64,000 nucleotides of DNA from Chitinophagaceae bacterium (GTDB taxonomy: Bacteria; Bacteroidota; Bacteroidia; Chitinophagales; Chitinophagaceae), in assembly GCA_947446645.1 (NCBI GenBank), contig CANFHA010000016.1, forward strand, positions 97,043-161,042, given 5' to 3'. The notes under the pieces were generated by a model that saw only the letters and a list, made by a program, of their open reading frames with translations, was not told where the DNA came from and made no database searches. The position numbers were made by a program, and so were the translations under genes. Each line of letters starts with the position of its first letter. The first letter of the stretch is position 1. This document shows, in pieces, positions 63,824 to 64,000 of the stretch.

Positions 63824-64000
63824 GGTTTCAAAGTAAAAAATTAAAACTTAAAAGTAAAAATACCCTCAGTTTTATACCAGGCTCACGCTCTAAGCCATCG
63901 CCCGGTTTCAAAGTAAAAAATTAAAACTTAAAAGTAAAAATACCCTCAGTTTTATACCAGGCTCACGCTCTAAGCCATCGCCCGGTTTCAAAGTAAAAAA
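63821..64000. repeat. 80-bp perfect tandem repeat upstream of ssrA
   Basis: The unit beginning CCCGGTTTCAAAGTAAAAAA at 63821 recurs exactly at 63901 and continues to the window edge (2.25 copies seen). The first three bases of copy 1 are the tmRNA 5' end; on the minus strand each copy carries TTTTTTACTTTGAAACCGGG, which holds a near-consensus -7 box (TTACTTTG). So the repeat duplicates the probable ssrA promoter. Confidence 0.9.

Noticed and set aside
63821..64000. CRISPR array
   Set aside because: The 80-bp units are contiguous without spacers and no cas gene is present; it is a plain tandem repeat.

Overview
The window looks like a chromosomal stretch of a Bacteroidota bacterium, most likely order Chitinophagales (family-level placement is inference). 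The evidence is type IX secretion (T9SS) sorting domains, a PorP/SprF-type protein behind a giant surface protein, many TAnnTTTG -7 promoter elements, weak Shine-Dalgarno sequences, a futalosine-pathway mqnC, and a tmRNA whose tag reads GEYSYAMAA.

Layout. 1-12.2 kb is mostly housekeeping: the 3' part of gpmI, clpX with a small downstream gene, a DUF2071 protein, a shortened methyltransferase-like protein, folA-thyA, a GT2 glycosyltransferase, a gamma-carbonic anhydrase, gcvH, a VanZ-like protein, a UvrD/PcrA helicase and a T9SS cargo protein. 12.4-19.7 kb carries comEC, a CarboxypepD-like secreted protein, an MMPL/RND exporter, a fatty-acid hydroxylase and a VapBC-like toxin-antitoxin pair. 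19.8-31.3 kb carries mqnC, dnaN, alaS, a cytoplasmic histidine kinase, a CDF metal exporter, a small His-rich secreted protein, a K+ channel and a PaaE-like reductase. 31.3-34.6 kb is an AT-richer accessory island: a gene-free stretch with six TGCCCCA motifs, then an overlapping operon of Vsr nickase, C5-cytosine methyltransferase and a BsuBI/PstI-family restriction enzyme. 34.7-37.3 kb has an SPFH-Arc gene pair behind a palindromic promoter and a serine hydrolase. 37.5-43 kb has a NarL-type regulator, a hybrid-propeller sensor kinase, a decayed TonB-receptor-like gene, a Cys-rich peptide and psd.

42.9-58.5 kb is the most distinctive part. A sprF-like gene lies directly downstream of a 10.3-kb gene for a 3425-residue repeat protein with a gliding-motility-type C-terminal domain. 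Across an AT-rich 1-kb gap lie a histidine kinase with a lectin-like sensor, whose signal peptide is cut by a stop codon, its response regulator, and two secreted proteins of unknown function.

59.3-64 kb has a UPF1-like helicase, a repeat-rich gene-poor kilobase, the remains of a mobile element (serine-recombinase fragment plus two small genes with nested palindromic promoters), and ssrA (tmRNA) on the minus strand, preceded by an 80-bp perfect tandem repeat that carries its presumed promoter and runs off the window.

I see no rRNA, tRNA, CRISPR array, intact prophage or intact insertion sequence. Function calls rest on motif recognition by eye; no search was run.
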